Origin: Branchiostoma belcheri
Taxonomy: Eukaryota > Chordata > Leptocardii > Amphioxiformes > Branchiostomatidae
Assembly: GCF_001625305.1 (NCBI RefSeq)
Contig: NW_017804642.1
Coordinates: forward strand, 546,466 to 610,465
Length of the DNA: 64,000 nucleotides
Reading direction: 5' to 3'
This document shows, piece by piece, positions 22,681-36,400 of this stretch (position 1 is the stretch's first letter; each line of letters begins with the position of its first letter). A model generated the notes under the pieces. The model made no database searches. It was not told where the DNA came from and saw only the letters and a program-made list of their open reading frames with translations. A program made the position numbers and the translations under genes.

Positions 22681-24405
22681 ATGATAAGAACTGACACTGT
22701 GAAGGTCCACTTCATAAATAAGTTTTTAGGTATAAGAAGGATAATTTGTTTGTTCACTAAAATGGGCTGTAACAGTTCTATCTTATATATTATGCAGCAA
22801 CAGAAGCTGTTGACTTTGAAACTTATTCACATACTAATTTGCAGACTTTCTTTAGCCAGCACTTTGCTGGCAAATACAATGAAAGCCAGATGGTTGAAAA
22901 TATAGAGTACTTATTGAGCTCAGCTGATGATCATTTAAGGAATTGAGGACGAATCATCACTGGTTTGTATTAAATGAAAAGAAGTCTTTGTGGAAATCTT
23001 GTATTTTTATCCATCCCTTTAAACAACGGCACATTTCAGCATACAATATGAAATATCTGTTCAAAGTTGACCAGTTCTTGAGGCTGCAAAGACTGCGTTT
23101 TCCCAATGAGCATATGTACTACGGTAGAACACAGCACAGTAAGCACGGTTGACGTGTGTCCGTTTGGAAACACTGCGACGGTGTCACAGCGACTCCTATC
23201 TACCGTCATCAGTACTGCAGTCCATGCTGCAGCATTTTCATGAACTGAGGTGTTCATCACTCTCCATGCAGAGGTTTATTTTTTGACGTTCTATTTTAGG
23301 CATTTTATTCGGCCTTTTTGTACTAGTATCATTTTTTTTAAAAATGCCAGCCAGGGGTGGCATAGTTCAACTTTACTACCTGGCCAATTTGATACTGCAG
23401 CCACCAAAAGATCTGCTTGGAGATTTAGGTTTTCATGCAAACATAAAAACAGAAAGACCTTCATAAGTTATGTTTCACAGAGTCATGTCTGTACAGGCGG
23501 AAAAATGTTGATTCAGACCACTGAAAAGGACATTTAGACCAAGTCTGGCCTGACACAACAGTTTGCATAGAACACTCGGCTGACATATTGCGATGATATT
23601 TGGAGTAAAAAACATTGAATAACCGCAAAGTCTGATGGGATCGAACACAGACGGACTGCGAGTGCAGTGTCATCCATCTGAGACGGAGTAGAATAAATGA
23701 GGTAAAAAACGTTACTTTATATCCATACCATTAGTGCTCTCTTTGTCACATTACGTTACAGGGCACTATCATCATCTACTTGAGCTCTTTGAACCAAACT
23801 TAAAGGACTAGAAGTTACATTTTGTGTGTTTTGAAGTAATCAAAGTTCGTGATAATTTTCTGATCGTAGCTATCGTCGCTTTCTCGACAATATTCTAAAA
23901 TCTAAGTGATGTCTTTTTTAGAGTGACCTAGCCATCATATTACCGGAATCCACCTTGCTCTTAATTCTAACGTGAGAGCGAAAGATACTAACTGTCTTTA
24001 AAACTATTAGAGGTTAACGAAAACATTGTCTCTGTCATTTGAATGTTGCGGTCAAAGGTCAAGTTTTGGCGGCAGTTGTGTGAGCCCTTGATAATCTGAA
24101 TAAGGATCAATTATGCATTGCTTATACACAATAAAAAAACTATGTGAATTCATCTACAATTGCTTTAAAAAGAGAGAAGAAATCTTCAAGACTTAGATTA
24201 GACATAATGTATTTGCTAGTAGTTCCTAAGACTTATAACAATATGTTTTTCTTTTATTCCTGGCCAATATTTATACTCAGTATGATATACATGTAACTTC
24301 TTTGAAATGTTTGAATTTTTATCTTTCCCCGTTTGCTGCCAATAACAGATTGACAAAACATTTTAGGCTGGGACAGAGCTGTGCAGGTCCTAGTCAGTTG
24401 TCACC
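22681..24405. other. Interval upstream of the ZCWPW-like gene
   Basis: No firm exon is seen. It must contain the promoter and 5' UTR of the gene starting at 24406. A minus-strand frame at 23036-23260 looks slightly protein-like but has no splice support. The rest is AT-rich. Confidence 0.45.
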
Positions 24406-27400
24406 ATGCCACAGATCAAGGACTGGACAGAGGAGATATTCGCTCAGCTGAGAAGTCAAAGTATAACTCTCAGGTCCAAAAAAGGTAAGAATCATAAACC
24501 TAGCCAGGCTTTTAGTTTATAGTTGAGAGCTCAATGTACATGTGTATTCAGTCATACTATTATTTGTTCTATTCATATGTTGGTCATAACATTCAATTTT
24601 GCATTTATATGATGCCTCTGATCAGAATATATTAACAGAATACTCAAATCAGTACAAAGATACATATTTTTGATGGCAATACAGTTTAATTTTTTCCTTT
24701 TGCGAAGTAAAGAGAAGTATTGTCAGATCAGTCAAGAAACATCACAGATATATATATTTTTTGGTTCCCCACTGAATCCCCAGGCCTCAAATTAACTTTC
24801 TTCCTATTGTCCCAGCACTGACCCAAAAATAAATTTCAATTGTCCTGAAGTGAGGATGAACTGTGTCCCAACCTTTTTTTTGGGAAGTATTGTATTATCA
24901 GACTTCAGTTTGAAGTCAACTTTATTTTCTGATGTTGATTATTTTTCTATTGTACCAAAAATGTCCCAAAGTGTCTATTTAGTTGTCCCAGCCTAAAATT
25001 TAGTGGTCAGTGACCATCGGACCACCTTTCATTTTGAGCCCTGGTTCCCTCTGAAACAATGTCCCTCTGCTGGTCAGGACCAGTGTTCTGTGAGGACATA
25101 GGGAAGAGGGAAGCAGACACAGAGAAAACTGCCAACGACCAGTCAGATAGTTCATCTGAGGAGGAGAATCAGTCAGATGATGTACTCAAAGAGGAGGCAA
25201 GAATTCAGGTAATTTACAGTGTTCTTGTTAGAACTCCGACCTGTCACTAAAACAATGATTTAGTGTTAAAATATAGGGTTGACAACTTGAGATGCAAAAT
25301 GTATGATTAACTGTAACCAATGTATATAATTGAGAAGGGGCTGTAGTACTTACCTCCATGGAGCTAGCTCCATGGAGCTAGCTCCATGGAGGTGAGTAGT
25401 ACAGCCCTGCGGCAGATTAATTTCCAGCTCCATGGAGCTAGCTCTATGCACTATGAATGCATATACGTGGTTCACGTCACCTTCAAGAAAAATGCATATA
25501 CATGGTTCACGTCACCTTCAAGAAAAAACAGAAAAAACAATAGGGGCTGTACTAATCGGCTCCATGGAGCTAGCTCTACGCACTATGAATGCATATACAT
25601 GGTTCACGTCACCTTAGAAAAATTGACCTCTATAGAGCTAGCTCCATGCACTATGAATGCATATGCGTGGTTCACGTCACCTTCAAGAAAAAAGAAATTG
25701 ACGTCTATAGAGCTAACTCCTTAGAGCCAGATCCATGCACTATGAATGAATGAAAGACCTTTATTGCACATTTATGCTCTTTCGAGCTAAGTACAGGTCA
25801 TGAAGAAAAACTAAATAATACTATTGTTTACAGGATCGACTTCTTCTCGCTTATATATGCATATGCATGGTTCACGTCACCTTCAAAAAAAATTTGGCCT
25901 CTATAGAGCTAGCTCCATGCACTTTGAATGCATATACGTGATTCACGTCACCTTCAAGGAGAAAAAAATGACCCCTTTAGAGCTGGCTCCAAGGAGGTGA
26001 TTAATGCAGCCCTGAGGCAGGTTGCTTTGTAACTCCATAGAGCTGCCTCCATATTTACTATGGAATCATATGCTTAGTTCACGTCACCTTCATAAAAAAA
26101 TGAAATGACCACTATAGAGCTAGTAGGTCCCTAGAGCCAGCTCAATGCACTATGAATGCATATGCTTGGTTCACGTCACCTTCAAGAAAAAAACGACCTC
26201 TATAGAGCTAACTCCATAGAGCCAGATCTATGCAGTATGCTCCACCTCTCTCTTTGGCTGCTTCTTACAAATGCATATGCATGGTTCATATCACCTTCAA
26301 GAAAACAATAGACCTTTATAGAGCTAGCTCAATACAGCTGGCTCCATGTACTATGAATGTACTTCAGCAGAGTGTGCTTTTTTATGTTATGCTTAAGCTA
26401 GACCATTATGTAGGAATGGAAAAATGTTTTCTGGGAAATTGTTCTTTGATCTTTTCCGATACCCATCCGGCCTGTAGCTGCATCGTGTTCTTCGCGTTGT
26501 CAATATCAAAAACCGCGTCACCATGTGCGTGTGAAATACGGTGAATAAAGGATACAAAAGAGATGTTTTAACAGATTATTTTATGACAGGAAGGTCGTAA
26601 ACAACTCTAATTGTGTCCGTCTAGACAAAGGTTTTACACTTATGTGTCCGTTTGTACTGAAAAAAATGAATACAGAATAACGCTGTGAACAGTGGAAATT
26701 CCCCCCTTTTTTCGATATCCTGTTTAGATATAAGAAACGAACACTGCAAGCTGAGACAGAAGAAGAAGAAGACACGAAAGGAGTGAAGGAATTAGCACTT
26801 CCGTGCCAATCGACCCTAAGCAGTTGACAAATGTCATTAGGTGACGTATTGCTTTCGTTGTCGGGATTTAGCCAAAACAATGAAGTTAAACCTCCTCGGC
26901 CAAAGGGATAACCTTGATTTAGCAGAGCTCAAATCCCGCCTTTACACTTAAATGAATTCCCTCTAAAGACAAACAGTGAAAATAGCCTGTTATTAATTAG
27001 TGTCGCTTGTCCCCTTTGTTTTTGGGCCCGAGGACCGTTCATTATCTGTCGCTTGTCCCCTTTGTTTGTGGGCCCGGGGACCGTTCATTATTTGTCAACT
27101 AAAGAAGGCGTAATGGAAACCAACGCCGTGAATACTGAAAATTCTATATTTCACAATGTCAATGGCCTCAACCGGGCTTTTTCCTTTCGATATCATGTTT
27201 TCTTATTGTATTATCGTATTGTCAGTTCTAAAATGAACACCACCATTGTTCGCAAGCTGAGCCACGATAGATTGCAGAAAATCGCATCTCTGTACCAATC
27301 GTTGACATAGGTCATTAGGTGACATCGATATCGTGGTCAGGATGAGGTCCCGACAACTTTTAAACTGGAGAGCTCAAATAAACGCAGTATGAATTCCAAC

Positions 27401-30400
27401 ACATGGTTTGCGTCACAAAATTAAGTATAGTGTATATAGTCAATCAATACACAAGGACAGCCTTGCCGTAACATAACTAGTATCAAACACGATCATCCAA
27501 GATTTATAAATACCAATACTAGTAAACCGATGCAAACAATTTTCTGTACCATTTTCTGGAGCGTGGTATTTTTTTAAGGAAACGGGAAGCACGTTTATGT
27601 ATTTATATTGAAGGTGACGTGAAACATGTATATGCATTCAAAGTGCGTGGAGCTAGCTCTGTGGGCAAAACAGCCTCTGAGAAGACCGGCACTGTGTGTA
27701 CATGTATCGTTCTCAGTGCGTGGGGCCGCATAGAACACCACCAAAAACGATTATCCAAGATTTGCAAATGACAATACACCGATCTAACCATTTTCTGGAG
27801 TGTGGTATTTTTTGAAGGCAACGGGAAGCACGTTTATGTATTTATCTTGAAGGTTACGTGAAACATGTATATGCATTCAAAGTGCGTGGAGCTAGCAAAA
27901 CAGCCTCGACCAGACCGGCACTGTGTGTACATGTATCGTTCTCAGTGTGTGGGGCCGCATAGAACACCACCAAAAACGATCAGGGGTTTTTCTAAACAGG
28001 GGAATAAGGGAGCTGCTCCCTCATGTAACCAGCCAGCTCCCTCATACCAATTTTCAAATTGAACCCTTGTGAATGTTACTCATTAAAAAATCCCCCCTCG
28101 GTCACTTCGTTCCTCGCCATGCTTGCGATCTGCTCCCTCATGCTAAATTTTTCTAGAAAAACCCCTGACGATTATCCAAGATTTGCAAATGACAATACAC
28201 CGATCTAACCATTTTCTGGAGCGTGGTATTTTTTGAAGGCAACGCGAAGCACGTTTATGTATTTATCTTGAAGGTGACGTGAAACATGTATATGCATTCA
28301 AAGTGCGTGGAGCCAGCAAAACAGCCTCGACAAGACCGGCACTGTGTGTACATGTATCGTTCTCAGTGTGTGGGGCCGCATAGAACACCACCAAAAACGA
28401 TTATCCGAGATTTACAAATGACAATACACCGATCTAACCATTTTCTGGAGCGTGGTATTTTTTTTAAGGAAACGGGAAGCACGTTTATGTATTTATCTTG
28501 AAGGTGACGTGAAACATGTATATGCATTCAAAGTGCGTGGAGCTAGCAAAACAGCCTCGACAAGACCGGCACTGTGTGTACATGTATCGTTCTCAGTGTG
28601 TGGGGCCGCATAGAACACCACCAAACACGATTATTCAAGATTTACAAATAACAATACACCGATCTAACCATTTTCTGGAGCGTGGTATTTTTTGACGGCA
28701 ACGCGAAGCACGTTTATGTATTTATCTTGAAGGTGACGTGAAACATGTATATGCATTCAAAGTGCGTGGAGCTAGCTCTGTGGGCAAAACAGCCTCTGAG
28801 AAGACCGGCCGGCACTGTGTGTACATGTATCGTTCTCAGTGCGTGGGGCCGTATCAAGTTTAAACACGATATATTCTAGAGCATGATTTCTTCATTGTAA
28901 GTGACGTGAACCATGCGTGTTCTTTGTGCACGGGGCTGTTTATTTCTCAAGACATTTATAGCGCTGGTTTGTTTTCTTGAAGTGACGTGAACCATGTATA
29001 TGAATTTTTCTTGAAGGTGACGTGAACCAGGCATATGCATTCATAGTACTAGTGCGTAGAGCTAGCTCCATGGAGCTGGAAAAAATCTGCCTCAGGGCTG
29101 AAGTACTTACCTCCATGGAGCTAGCTCCATGGAGCTAGCTCCATGGAGGTGAGTAGTACAGCCCCTATTGATATAATTTCACATATAACATTATATGTAT
29201 TTATAAATGTTGTCAGAACAAGTCTTAAAGTGATTTATCAGAACTAGCAAAGTAAAAACTAATGTATCATCTAGCCATTAGGCCACACCAATTTAATTTC
29301 TTGGTTAACGGATTCGCCCGCTTCATTTTTTTCTGATTTGCAAATAAAAATAAAAATTCAAAATCATCTGCAAAATGCTCATATTTTGCCCTGAACAGTT
29401 GAAAACAGGCCTTTTCATCCTAGTTGTTACAGTTATTCCTTCTTTCAATGCAATGGTATCATTAAAAGTTCAAAATTCATTGTTTAAATTTTGAACCATC
29501 CTGGTGTGTTGACTTCATGGCTCCTATCGTACAATTTTGGGCCATAACAGGATGCCTAGGCCTGTTTTTATTTTTATTTTTTTTCCGCATGCCCGCTCCA
29601 TTATTTTTCTGGAAAAATCCGTTAACCATGAAATTAAATTGGTGTGGCCTTATATTTATCATGAAGAAAACCATGACAAATATAAACAGACATCCCACAA
29701 ATGATTGGGATTAAGCAATTGTTCACAATATGACTGTTTCCTCTACAGCTTGAGCATGAGGCATGGATACAATGTGACAAATGTTCCAAGTGGAGAAGAG
29801 TAGCAAAGGAAGTAGCAACTGAATATGCAAATAAGGACTGGCTGTGTCGTCTGAATACTGACTCTGAACATAACAGGTTAGAGTCACTTTTAAATCAGGT
29901 TTATTGTAGACGTTTGAATGATGTTCCATAAGAATATTAAGCAAAGACCTGTAACCAATTAAGAGTTACCGTATAATTCTGCAAGGCCTTTGTAGCAGAA
30001 ACAATGTTTCATTTTATTATTGAAGAGACTTGTAGTACTAGTGAGACTGAATGATTAAATGACTACAGTGCTACATTTTGTGAGGAAATCACATCAAGCT
30101 TTTGGTTCTTGGCTACAGCTGTACAGATGTGGAGGAAACCCATGATGAGAGGAAAGCACAGAAGTACGGACTGCGCTACGTGTGTAGTGAGATAGCTGTG
30201 GGAAGTCTTGTCTGGGCACGTTTAGATGGCTTTGCCAGGTAAGTTCTGATGTTCTGTTCCAGATTTACTCAGGTGAGTTTCTGGTGTGGACTGTGGTATG
30301 AACCAAGTTTCTGTTAGAATATGAAATATAGTAACTTGCTGGCTCACTTATCCGGTTTATCATCAGTCTGTTGTTCCTTGTCAATGGGTTTAGAAGTGCT

Positions 30401-33400
30401 TGCACATTGACGCTGAGGCTTGATGGCAGCCTGCCATTTTTGCCTCTATCCTGTGGGTTCACACCCCCACTGTTACAGATGGTAGGTGTGTGAAATGCAG
30501 GGTTCTAGCCAGCACCAGTTTTTCCATCAATTTCAGGAACTTTATGGCGTGCAAAAAACTTTTAAAGCAATCCATCAACGTTGATAGACAGCGTTGAGTG
30601 CGTTGTACGCTCATAGGCTGTACGGGTCACGCTCGTCGCCTGTACTCTCACATACGGGTGGTGAATCCGCAGACAGCACGCAGAAAAAGTTTTACATGCA
30701 CTTAAAGTTCTACGGCGTGTCTGCGTGCTCCCAAATCCGTAGGATTCCGTGTGGAGGTGGTACTCACCACTTACGGATCCCCTACGTTTGCCCACGCTTT
30801 TGCTCGTAGACAGCACGCAGAAGCACGTACGGCGGGTTGTAACAGAGGCTTAAGTCATTTTTGCTGCCCTAGTTGGCCAGCTGTGTTGACCCCTGACCCA
30901 GAGAGTGGAGAACACACAGAGGTGGATGAGGATGGGGACATCACCTGGTACCATGTGGAGTTTCTTGGCCCCAAACCCTCTCACAGCTGGTGCAGCTACA
31001 GGAGGGTGGACATTTACGGAAAGAAAGATGCAGCACCAAATGTTGCACAGGTTTGATTTTTACATGTTTAAAGTTAAAATTTTGATCCAACACAAAAAGT
31101 TCACTCAACTAGAGCTTTCGACTAGTCACTCTGGTCTTCATCAGTAGACTGACCCAGTGAGGCTTGTCACGTGGCTTCTTTGAAGTGTGACGTTAACACT
31201 GGGTCAAAGGTATCTGGTAGACGATGTCGGCCCCTGTTGCAGTTGAGTGATTTTTACATTATTGATGCATGATAACATTGCATAGTATTGTCAAACACAC
31301 ACAGATGGTCTTTACAGTTCAGGATTGGTATAAAATTGTTTGAAATAAATGGTAATATTGGGTGACACTGCGCGCCATACTGAAATGTCATTGTTAATTA
31401 ATTAGAATGATAACTGTTGTCAGATATCAATCAGTTTATTTCTTAAAAGAAATGGTAAAGGAGCATAATTAGGAAGAATGAAGTCCTGATAAAGTGGACA
31501 AGTTGAGTATGATATGGAAAAGCTACAGTCTCTTTTTTTATGTTTGAAAGTAAGATACAAAAATTATGTTACACAGGTAGCACAGTCAAAGACGAGAAAG
31601 AAAGGAAGAAGGAACCCTTGCCTGAAATTGACAACTCCAAAGACAGGCCCAACTCTGAAACAGAAGAAACTGAACACTGCTGTCAAGGAAGCAGACTACC
31701 TGATGAGCCTTACAAATGAGCAGAGATTACAGAGATGTCATTTCAAGTGGTCTCAGAGGACAACAGGAGAATCAGAGAATGGCAGCTCAACGGAGTTGAA
31801 AGGTAAATTCCTCACAGCGAACATTTAAAGTTCTTCTTCACAAAAAGTAGATTTAAACTTTTGTTGCTGTTAGGATATATTATATAAACTAGTATGATAC
31901 ATTTCAGCAGGCAGAATAAGACTGATTTCCTTATAGCATCCAGACAACCGTGTATTTGAAAATGTGACTTTAGGCCACACCAATTTAATTTCTTGGTTAA
32001 CGCATTTTTCTAGGAAAATAATGGAGCGGGCAGGCAAAAAAATAAGAATCAAACAGGCCTAGGCATCCTGTTATGGCCCAAAATGGTACGATAGGAGCCA
32101 TGAAGTCAACACACCAGGCTGGTTCAAAATTTAAACAATGAATTTTGAACTTTTAATGATACCATTGCATTGATAGATGGAATAACAGTTACTGTAACAA
32201 CTAGGATGAAAAGGACGGTTTTTAACTGTTCAGGGCATTTTGCAGTTGATTCTGAATTTTTATTTTTATTTGCAAATCAGAAAAAAATGAAGCGGGCGAA
32301 TCCGTTAACCAAGAAATTAAATTGATGTGGCCTTAGGTGGATGATGTAATGGAGAACACACAACTGGTCACTGGAAACTTCATCATTTAATGAATAGTTA
32401 CTAGTAATAATTCTAGTATGATTGAAGGGTACAGAGAGAAGAGCAGTCCAGATGTGGAATATACACATAGCAAAATCATGTCTACAGAGATGGGGATGAG
32501 AAGCACAGGAAAGAAAGGATCAAGCAACAACTCACATCCAACAAGAAACAGGCAGACTGAGAATACTGATAGTAGCAACAAGAAGCAGAAAAGCATGCAT
32601 GTATCAAGTACTGACTTGCAGTGCCCAGCTTTTGCAGTTTTGGTGAGTTGCTCATATGATACATGTCATGTAATATATATATATAGTTATAATTTCATAA
32701 TAAATTGTACCTTCCCTGATAACGATATCAGAAAGGGTTACCAGCAGTATTTTAGCTTCTAGTAGAATGAAGATAATTTCTAAGTCTACAATGTATCACT
32801 TTTGCAGGTCAATGAAGGTTAGACATCCAGGTAATAAGATAGGTGGCCATTTCCAAAAGCATATCCAGTTGCTTGAGTAACTGCTTTTTGGCGTATCACT
32901 TTTGTAGAACGTTTCTTTGTGATTTCAAGATCAGCATTGTTTCAGCTCAGTTACAGTTAAACACTAATTCTGTAATTAGTAAACAGCTAAAAATGGCACC
33001 ATCTATACTGTACGGATAGTGGCCAGAACTGTGTGCTTTTTCTTCTATCATAGCCTCCAGATCTTGGCACATGCACAGAGAAGGACTTTGGTATGATGGT
33101 GAGGGCTTTCTTGACATCCCATGGCAAGCATGTCAGCTCACCACCAGTGTGGAATGGTTCGAAGGTCAGCCTGCATCAACTCTTCACAGCTGTCATGGAA
33201 AAGGGAGGGTACAGCCAGGTATTTTCTTTGTTTAAATTTTTTTTAGTATCTTTATTCACAGAATCACATACATCATGGCACAATTGATACAGTACAGACT
33301 TAAAATACGAATTTACAACAATAACAAAAAAAAAATTTTGCCGCCTTGTTTTTTTGCCCTATTGCATTAAATTTGGAGTCTGCAGAGGGTGTAATCCATA

Positions 33401-36400
33401 AAATTTACTCTTGATTACAGGACTACAAGACTTAGACTTGACTTTCACTCTGTAATAAATATGAGCTACGATTTGTTAGCTTACACGTTACACATTTGAT
33501 CTGTATCTCAACTTTAGCTCTCCAAGAGAGGCAAAGCAGGAGGATGGGCAGGAATCTACAGGGTACTGACCAAATGCAGCATGGCTTCTCATGGAGGACA
33601 GGCAGCAAAGAAGTACTACGAAAGGTTAGGTTCCAGCTGACGTGCAAAGTAACGACTAGCTAAGTTAGAGCCCACCTAATACATGCCTTATGTTTCAGGG
33701 TGGTTACAACTAAATACCATGAAAATCCTATTGTATCATATAGCCTTATATAGTCCTGTCAAATGAAATGCCATATTCAAAGAATCATAAGAAACTGTTC
33801 TAAGAGAATAAAAAGTATCTCTTACCGGTAAGTAAAGATTCTGAATTGATTTCTGTCCTTGGTGCTGAAAGTTGTTTTGATGCCATCCGTTGATCTGTAA
33901 TATTGTAATCTTACATAGACCTACATGTACTTACTGCAGTATATTAAACCAGTCTTTTAACAAATAAACTGATTGATATCTGATAACAGTTATCATTCTA
34001 ATTTACAATGACATTCCAGTATGGTATGGTCGACACTGAAATGTCATTGTCATTAAATTAAAAGATTGGTACCATATTGTTCCTCTGAAGTGAGAACATG
34101 GCTGAGTACTTGAAAAGATTTGAAGATAACAACATTTTTAACAGCTGCTGTAGAATTGTTTTTTTGGAGAAAAACAAATTGTATTTCTACAAGTACGTGG
34201 ATAAAAAGGATCATGACAGATTCTTCCCCACTTGGTTTTAACATTCTTTGTGTTCTAGCCATGCTATCATCAGCTAATTCCTTAAGTTGTAGATGTACAT
34301 GTAGGTCTTTGCCCTTTCGGTTGAGGGAATGAATGATTCAAGATTTGGAAACTGGGGATTGCACAAAAGTAACTGGGAGGGAGTGCTTGTTCATTTTGTT
34401 TTGCATGCTGATAGCTGCTGCTTTTTACCTCCATGAAAAATGGAGGTATTGTTTTTGGCGCGTCTGTGTGTGTGTGTGTGTGTGTTTCCGCACATTTGTA
34501 GTCAGCATAACTTCAGAACGCCTTTATGGATTGTGATGATATGTGGTATTCTGGCAGGTCTTAGAAACCCAAAGGTCAAGGTCAAATATGGGCCTCCTGT
34601 TGGCTGACCTTGGTACTGCAGCAGAACTTCCGGGAAAACAGATGTGCGGGGTGGCAGGGAAAACAGATGTGCGGGGTGGAGGCAGCGCCTGCCCGGTTTG
34701 ATTAATGAGGTTCTCCCTCAGGAAAAGTCTACATTAACTTATCCAGGCCAAAGGTTCTACTTTGTGTTTGAAACCAAAAACCTGTTCTGTATTGTAGTGT
34801 ACTGTGTGAAAACATTTAGAAAAAAACTCGTATATTTCATGGAGGTATGAGATCTCCAAATTCTTGTTTTTACAGGAATCTCCTGCCGTATGAGATGTTT
34901 CTGAGTGGCAGCTCTGTAGAGGAGATACAACAGATCATGAAGAAACCACCTGGCCAATCGAACAACTCCTCTACACCAACCACCGAGCAACATTTGCTGA
35001 AGGATGATCCTACCGAAGACACTCTAGGTACCTTCCTTGAAAGAAAAACATAACTGCACATGGCCAAATTCATAGCATATTCAAGACAAATATTGTTTGT
35101 AAAGATTATAGGAGTAATATCCACCAGATTACTGTATCCTTTAAATTTGCCATTTAATGCCCATGTAAAGAAATAAATGTAACATTATATCTGGATGATA
35201 TCTCTCAAAACAATAACTACGAAGGTTAATGTAGTTAATTGAATTGGTTTTACTGCACTTTTAGCATTCTCTCAAATTTAGGACGACTTTGATACATTTG
35301 TATATGTCTGTTTCAGATGATGAAATGCAAAAGATGGAAGATATGGAGAACATTCTTATGAGTCTAGATGAAAGTATCAAGACAGGCATGTATGATGCCA
35401 AATCTGACACAGGTAACGTTGTATTTTCTTAAATCTTAATTGTTTTGTAATCCTCATAGTGTGCAATATTGCTTTAAAACAGAATACTCTGGTCTTTTTT
35501 CTTTCATGATGAAGAATGGATCATACTTCATGTAATTCACTTTATGTTTGCAGTAGCAAAAGTTTGTGGTCTGAGAAAAATTGACATGTTCATGGAGCTA
35601 TAATTTCAGGGTGGTGGCAGGTGCAGAATAAAAGAAAGTCGACAAATTATTGAAAAACAGGCTAGGAATGATAAGTTTGTGGTACAGAAGTGACCGCAAA
35701 AGCCGCAAATTATAAAAGAACCACCAAAGAAAATAAATCAGGAATTACAGCACGACCTTGCTGGAAAAGATTACAATCCACAAAGCTTCAAAACAAAGGT
35801 CCACCGCCATCTCCTGACATAACTACATTATACTCACTTAAGTACCTCTAGCTCTATGCCTAGAAGTGGCCAAAAATAATTGGCTTTGCATTAAACGTCA
35901 CCGTTAAAAAAAAAAAAAGAACAAGTAGATAAACATATTTCAAAGGCAGAAACAACAGAGGAAGCTATTTGATAGGTTTGATTGATTGCAGGTGGTAAGA
36001 GTCAGACAGGTGCTGCTCCCTTACTGAAGTTCTACTCCAACATGTACGAAGATGAGCCATCTGGGGACTATGAAGTGGCAAGCAGTAGTCTGATGGAGGT
36101 GGATCCTGACATGAGCTTCTTGCCTGCTGTTGAAGGTATGCTATTATCTTCAGAACATATCTGTTCTAAGCTTTTATCTCTCCTATAAGGCCACACCAAT
36201 TTAACTTCTTGGTTAACGGATTTTTCTAGGAAAATAATGGAGCGGGCGGGCGAAAAAAAAAAACAGGCCTAGGCATCCAATTATGGCCCAAAATGGTACA
36301 ATAGGAGCCATGAAGTCAACACACCAGGCTGGTTTAAAATTTAAACAATGAATTTTTAACTTTTAATGATACCGTTGCATTGAAAGATGGAACAACTATA

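Larger units (their letters stand above)
25337..29165. mobile_element. 3.8-kb palindromic repeat element in ZCWPW-like intron 2
   Basis: Both ends carry the same palindrome of about 70 bp (25338-25407 and 29095-29165) built from CTCCATGGAGCTAG units between ACTTACCTCC and its complement. Inside, the left arm repeats GGTTCACGTCACCTTCAAG at least seven times (25465-26300). The right arm carries the inverse (CTTGAAGGTGACGTGAA) six or more times (27608-29035). The centre (26360-27530) is less repetitive. No transposase frame is visible. Subterminal arrays in mirror orientation suggest a large non-autonomous DNA transposon; flanking target duplications are not clear. Confidence 0.65.

Noticed and set aside
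23036-23260. Minus-strand frame with HENAAAWTAVLMTVDRSR
   Set aside because: It looks mildly protein-like, but no homologue is recognised and no acceptor or donor pair was found.
26581-26880. 99-codon minus-strand frame in the centre of the 3.8-kb element, considered as a transposase remnant
   Set aside because: No catalytic motif or similarity to any transposase fold that I can see.
25337-29165. CRISPR-like array, because short repeats recur at intervals
   Set aside because: Eukaryotic intronic context; repeats are mirrored in two arms and spacers are themselves repetitive.
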